NCBI GenBank assembly: GCA_003222835.1
Contig: QHXE01000028.1
Location: forward strand, 1-9,422
Length of the DNA: 9,422 nucleotides
Reading direction: 5' to 3'
From: Acidobacteriota bacterium
Lineage (GTDB): Bacteria > Acidobacteriota > Blastocatellia > Pyrinomonadales > Pyrinomonadaceae
The notes beneath the pieces were generated by a model that was not told the DNA's origin, did no database searches, and saw only the letters and a program-made list of their open reading frames with translations. Shown one piece after another: positions 6,768-9,422 of the stretch; positions within the stretch are counted from its first letter, which is position 1; every line of letters begins with the position of its first letter. A program made the position numbers and the translations under genes.

Positions 6768-7394
6768 ATGAAACATGTTCCTTTGATCATCGCGTTAGTC
6801 TTGATAGTCGCGGCGTGCAACCTGAGCAACAAATTCAAAACAAGTAACAACTCGAACTCGTCGTCTTCGTCGCCATCGTCGAACGACAAATCGGTTACCG
6901 GCGAGCCGGTTGAGAAACCGAATCCTACCGCCGCGCAGACCGCAGCGATCGCGAATGGCCAGGAGGTGAAGTGGGACCAGCAAGGAATCACTTGGACCGT
7001 GCCCGCCAACTGGAAGAAACAAGACGTACGCAACGAAACGTTGAGCTATGCGGGTAGCGGCGCGTTTCTTATCGCCAACATCTCCACGATGGATTCGAGT
7101 TTTCCCACCGACGTTAGTATCAAAGCGATGAGTGAAGGCGCCAAGACCGAGAAGAAGAACGGTAAATACGATGAAGTCAAATGGCTCGCCCTCGACGATC
7201 TCCGCGGCCTTGAGTTTCGCGAATCAAAACAGGAGAGACCTGACGACATTCGCCGCCTCGAGTGGCAAGGTTATCGCACTTACGCAGGACAAACTCAGCT
7301 AGTGACGGTCATTCTGTCAACTAACGACACAAACTTTCCCAAACGAGAGGACGAACTCTATGGGATTTTGTACTCAACGAAGATTATCCACTGA
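6768..7394 (+). CDS. Lipoprotein of unknown function with a Ser/Asn-rich linker
   Basis: The 208-residue protein starts at ATG 6768. Residues 1-16 are a lipoprotein signal (MKHVPLIIALVLIVAA) with a classical VAAC lipobox and Cys17 followed by Asn. Residues 20-45 are Ser/Asn-rich, typical of a flexible tether. The body (about 66-208) is a compact alpha/beta domain: VKWDQQGITWTVPANWKKQD, then GAFLIANIS, KWLALDDLRGLEFRES, EWQGYRTYAGQTQLVTVILS and a C-terminal ELYGILYSTKII. The 'WxxPxxW' opening and final helix recall PsbP/DUF1795-type proteins, but I could not assign a family. It is the only gene of its transcription unit and diverges from the lipoprotein operon at 6435. Confidence 0.8.
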   Translation: MKHVPLIIALVLIVAACNLSNKFKTSNNSNSSSSSPSSNDKSVTGEPVEKPNPTAAQTAAIANGQEVKWDQQGITWTVPANWKKQDVRNETLSYAGSGAFLIANISTMDSSFPTDVSIKAMSEGAKTEKKNGKYDEVKWLALDDLRGLEFRESKQERPDDIRRLEWQGYRTYAGQTQLVTVILSTNDTNFPKREDELYGILYSTKIIH

Positions 7395-7401
7395 AGGAGC
7401 T

Positions 7402-7441
7402 AAGGGCTAAGAGCAAAGGGCTAAGAGCGAAGAGCCAAGGG
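7402..7441. repeat. Left flanking repeats of the four-helix-bundle gene
   Basis: The 13-base unit AAGGGCTAAGAGC occurs twice (7402-7414 and 7416-7428), followed by the degenerate copy AAGAGCCAAGGGC. The array starts 7 bases after the stop codon of the lipoprotein gene and runs into the presumed start of the four-helix-bundle gene. Confidence 0.7.
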
Positions 7442-7444
7442 CAA

Positions 7445-7744
7445 TTGATAATCCATCACAAGCTAGCCGATGAATTGGACCAGCGGCGGCTCTATCGATA
7501 TGCAGAGCAGTTGCGAGCGGCGGGACTTTCTTTGACTAACAACATTGCTGAAGGCTCGGGCAGCACTCACCCACAGGAGTTCAAGCAGTTTTTGAATATT
7601 GCCAGACGCTCTTTGTTCGAAGATGCTTCAATGCTAATGGTCTTTGAGACTCTCGGCCTGTTTCGTTCCGCTGACATTGATGGGCTGTTGACGGATTGCG
7701 ATCTGCTGAGTCGCAAGATCACGAACTTTTCCAAGACTCTCTAG
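7445..7744 (+). CDS. S23/IVS-type four-helix-bundle protein, N-terminally shortened
   Basis: The 99-residue product matches the S23-type four-helix-bundle family, first known from intervening sequences of 23S rRNA genes and also found as free-standing genes. Visible marks are EQLRAAGLSLTNNIAEGSGS (21-40), then EFKQFLNIARRSLFEDASML (45-64) and a last helix ending SRKITNFSKTL. Members are usually about 115-125 residues and begin with a first helix of the type 'xVWQxAxxLxxxxY'; that helix is missing here. The first available start is TTG 7445 with no convincing ribosome binding site. The open frame continues upstream only as translated repeat (KELRAKSKGLRAKS). The gene may therefore be 5'-truncated by the repeat array and inactive. 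Relatives bind RNA or protein partners, but this copy's role is unknown. Confidence 0.7.
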   Translation: MIIHHKLADELDQRRLYRYAEQLRAAGLSLTNNIAEGSGSTHPQEFKQFLNIARRSLFEDASMLMVFETLGLFRSADIDGLLTDCDLLSRKITNFSKTL

Positions 7745-7750
7745 ATTTGA

Positions 7751-7834
7751 GGCAAGAGCGAAAAGTCTGAGCCAAAAGCTAAGAGCGAGGCCAGTAGCAA
7801 CGGCCCTTTGCCCTTAGCTCTTTGCCCTTTGCCG
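7751..7834. repeat. Right flanking repeats of the four-helix-bundle gene
   Basis: The first half (7751-7792) carries degenerate units in the same direction as the left array, such as AAAAGCTAAGAGCGA (7774-7788). The second half (7803-7834) carries them inverted (GCCCTTAGCTCTTTGCCC). Left and right arrays thus share an inverted unit AAAGGGC(T/A)AAGAGC with one mismatch. Within the right array AGCTAAG (7777-7783) can pair with CTTAGCT (7813-7819), with an inner GGCC/GGCC pair. On the minus strand TTTT follows this stem, so it could serve as a weak terminator for the ARPP-1 gene, whose stop lies 4 bases away. Confidence 0.65.
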
Positions 7835-7837
7835 CCT

Positions 7838-8854
7838 TCAGTTCTTCTTAATGTAATTTCTATGCACCCACGTATCGGACTTCGCCCGGTCGCGCGTTTC
7901 GAAGAATACATTGTCGTCAGTCTCGCGCGTCACCATCTGCACGCGGCCGGAAACATCCTTCTGCTTTTCAGTTCCCTTCGCCGAGTCATCAAGAAAGCTT
8001 TTCACGTCAGTCGGTTTCGGCGCTTCGAATTTCTCGCCCCGATGCAACTCAGCGACGGCTTCGATGGCGCTGGCTTTCAGCAGCTTCGGCCAAAGCTTTT
8101 TGAAGAGCGTGCTTGACGCGTAGACGTCGGCGCTGTTCACTTTACCATTGATCGCGAACACGTAACCGATTACGTCAGGCTTGCCGTCGACGATGCTCGA
8201 CAGCGCTTTGAGCACCTGTTTGTTTTCCAGCGCTAACTGGAAACTCGTCGGTGAAGCGTCGCCATTCACGCGCGTTCCCACATTCGCGCTGAGCTTGTCC
8301 TGAGCCACTGAGACCTCGCGCCATACTTCGCCCTGCGAGCCCTTCATCTTCGCGGCGAGTTTGACTTCGCGGCTGGCGACAACGTTGGCCGATGAATTGA
8401 AAACGGTCACCTGTTCGCTGCCACGCTGACTCCATCGTCCGTTCTCGACACAAAACGCGGCGATCGGAATCCTGCCGGAGCGCGGCGGCAGAATTAGATC
8501 GACCGCCATCATGCGATCCTGCTGTCCGCCTTTTACGATGTCGCCCGATTGCACATAGACCTCTTGGCTCGAGATGTTCTCGATCGAGAGTTCGTTTACT
8601 GAGCGCGTCTCGCGCACGATCACTTTCTTCTGCACCAGGGCTTCCTGCAGAGTTATGAACGTCTCTCCCTTGATCTTGTCTTTGCCATGAATCAGAAATA
8701 CGGTGAGGTTGCCCTGCGTGAACGGCCCTTCGAGGCGATAATCGTCCTTACCGTGTGACGCCTGTCCGGCATGACTCCCCCAGGCGACGATGCCAAGCGG
8801 CGCTCCCACTAACAATACCAACGTTGCCACAAATCCAATCAGATTCGTCTTCAT
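7838..8854 (-). CDS. Exported ARPP-1 (DUF6569) domain protein
   Basis: ATG 8854 lies 7 bases after a strong GGAAGGAG (8862-8869). The 338-residue protein starts with a signal peptide or anchor (hydrophobic 6-25) and continues with a single ARPP-1/DUF6569-type domain (about 40-300). Typical segments are NLTVFLIHG (49-57), TLQEALVQKKVIVRET (68-83), SVNELSIENISSQEVYVQSG (85-104), the conserved GDIVKGGQQDR (104-114), LPPRSGRIPIAAFCVENGRW (122-141) and IGYVFAINGKVNSADVYASS farther on. The domain was named for its association with ARG-like and phosphatase-type proteins. Its biochemical activity is not known to me. The gene stands alone on this strand. Its leader contains a large inverted repeat that may affect expression. 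Confidence 0.88.
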   Translation of the reverse strand: MKTNLIGFVATLVLLVGAPLGIVAWGSHAGQASHGKDDYRLEGPFTQGNLTVFLIHGKDKIKGETFITLQEALVQKKVIVRETRSVNELSIENISSQEVYVQSGDIVKGGQQDRMMAVDLILPPRSGRIPIAAFCVENGRWSQRGSEQVTVFNSSANVVASREVKLAAKMKGSQGEVWREVSVAQDKLSANVGTRVNGDASPTSFQLALENKQVLKALSSIVDGKPDVIGYVFAINGKVNSADVYASSTLFKKLWPKLLKASAIEAVAELHRGEKFEAPKPTDVKSFLDDSAKGTEKQKDVSGRVQMVTRETDDNVFFETRDRAKSDTWVHRNYIKKN

Positions 8855-8881
8855 TACTTTTCTCCTTCCAGTTAGTCCGAA

Positions 8882-8964
8882 ACCGTCTGCGGTAGCGGGC
8901 GGTTGATCGCCATTTGTTCGACGCTGTTGATGACTGAGATCAACCGCCCGCTACCGCGGGCGGT
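8882..8964. repeat. 83-bp inverted repeat upstream of the ARPP-1 gene
   Basis: The arms 8882-8908 and 8938-8964 are 27-bp inverted copies with two differences, separated by 29 bp. The right arm is itself a perfect hairpin, ACCGCCCGC-TACC-GCGGGCGGT (8943-8964). The left arm is the same but with two changes that weaken its stem. The GGTAGCGGGCGGTTGATC core in both directions is typical of REP/MITE-like elements. It starts 28 bases upstream of the ARPP-1 start codon, so it occupies the expected promoter or leader of that gene. Confidence 0.75.
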
Positions 8965-9211
8965 CTGACCAGTTAGCCTGAACCTTGCTGTGCGCCTTGT
9001 GGCGCAAGACAGTCATCTTGTGCGACGAAGCTACCCTGGGGAGAACCTTCACACAGCGCGAAATCGAAAACCTCGAAGCTCCGCGAAAGAGCATGCGGAA
9101 ACTTTGTTTGGTTAGAACGTGGCTGGGGAGCCTTCTTGCGCCGTTGGATTAGAAAGGTCGATGATTTAGTTGTCCTTGTTGGTAAAGCAAACCCGCGATG
9201 CTTGCGAAAAT
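8965..9211. other. Spacer with no recognised gene
   Basis: A minus-strand open frame (8973-9224) is present but its product is basic, low in complexity and matches no family I know. It has no clear ribosome binding site. I see no convincing gene or RNA in this stretch. Confidence 0.4.
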
Positions 9212-9227
9212 GAGTTGGCGCCAACTC
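9212..9227. promoter_or_regulatory. Perfect 16-bp palindrome, candidate operator
   Basis: GAGTTGGC/GCCAACTC is a perfect 16-bp dyad. It ends 11 bases upstream of a promoter-like TTGACC. This position suits a binding site for a dimeric regulator. No regulator gene is visible in the window, and the assignment rests on symmetry and position alone. Confidence 0.4.
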
Positions 9228-9238
9228 TCAAAAGGTTG

Positions 9239-9268
9239 TTGACCTGTTCTTGTCAGTCGTGGCATTAT
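9239..9268 (+). promoter_or_regulatory. Promoter-like sequence near the right edge
   Basis: TTGACC (9239-9244, five of six consensus bases) and CATTAT (9263-9268, four of six) are separated by 18 bases. Transcription would start near 9275 and run into the leader ORF and hairpins at 9297-9400. Confidence 0.4.
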
Positions 9269-9296
9269 GCGCGCTAAGGCGTCCGAGGATTTTGAA

Positions 9297-9365
9297 ATGT
9301 TCTTGATTCGCCCTGCCCCTATTTCTCCTCAAGAAAACAAATCCAACCCGACCCAGGATTATTAA
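9297..9365 (+). CDS. Possible 22-codon leader ORF
   Basis: ATG 9297 follows GAGGA (9285-9289) with 7-base spacing and encodes MFLIRPAPISPQENKSNPTQ and two more residues, then TAA at 9363-9365. The stop lies inside a hairpin (9353-9372). It sits about 20 bases after the predicted transcription start. No run of one amino acid suggests classical amino-acid attenuation. Pro-containing motifs (RPAPISP) are present. It may be a leader peptide or a chance ORF. Confidence 0.3.
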   Translation: MFLIRPAPISPQENKSNPTQDY

Positions 9366-9400
9366 GTCCTGGAATTAAAGCTCGCGCGGTGCGGCGCGAG
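9353..9400 (+). promoter_or_regulatory. Two consecutive hairpins in a presumed 5' leader
   Basis: Stem CCAGGA/TCCTGG (9353-9358 with 9367-9372, 8-base loop) is followed by CTCGCGC/GCGCGAG (9381-9387 with 9394-9400, 6-base loop). Neither is followed by a T-run, so they are not standard terminators. An ATG at 9417, followed by AAA, could start a gene that extends beyond the window. Confidence 0.4.
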
Positions 9401-9422
9401 GGAAGGGCTGGCCTCCATGAAA

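Noticed and set aside
6475..6771. Open frame on the plus strand encoding a peptide with LTPTLSQRERE
   Set aside because: It is the translation of a palindromic repeat and overlaps the promoter of the next gene; such peptides are recurrent spurious predictions.
8973..9224. Minus-strand 83-residue open frame
   Set aside because: No ribosome binding site or known domain; it contains the 9212-9227 palindrome at its start and looks like chance.

Overview
The window looks like an accessory stretch of an Acidobacteriota-type chromosome (Blastocatellia/Pyrinomonadaceae-like). This is an inference from protein style: an ARPP-1/DUF6569 protein, a secreted GSYQLR..ALNAGYN repeat protein, Asn/Ser-rich lipoproteins, an S23-type four-helix-bundle gene and many palindromic intergenic repeats. 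No rRNA, tRNA, CRISPR array or complete insertion sequence was seen.

Left part (1-3230): an AT-rich inverted repeat abuts the broken C-terminal end of what resembles a Gfo/Idh/MocA oxidoreductase. Next, on the minus strand, is a complete Cu(I)-type P1B ATPase (CopA-like) with YHS and heavy-metal-binding domains at its N-terminus. Upstream of it is a cluster of four REP-like hairpins.

Middle (3296-4730): a plus-strand cassette of three genes that seems to be decaying. It holds an intact 53-residue basic protein, a second gene split by an apparent one-base deletion, and a third gene reduced to the first 28 codons of a NYN-type (PIN-like RNase) domain. After it comes a secreted protein made of two copies of one domain joined by an Asn-Asp-Arg tract, ending in a clear intrinsic terminator.

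Right-middle (4775-7394): a minus-strand two-gene operon with an ATGA overlap encodes a lipoprotein with a LolA/LppX-like body and a membrane-anchored protein of unknown function. A nested palindromic repeat (the source of the recurrent spurious peptide LTPTLSQRERE) separates it from a divergent lipoprotein gene with a good promoter.

Right end (7395-9422): an N-terminally shortened S23-type four-helix-bundle gene lies between AAGGGCTAAGAGC-type repeats. It is followed by a minus-strand ARPP-1 gene whose leader contains an 83-bp inverted repeat. The last 210 bases hold a perfect 16-bp palindrome, a promoter-like sequence, a possible 22-codon leader ORF and two hairpins, which suggests the regulatory region of a gene starting at or beyond the window edge.

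Apart from the two-gene operon and the three-gene cassette, the genes show no common pathway. Most encode envelope or secreted proteins, and most of the intergenic spaces carry repeat elements.
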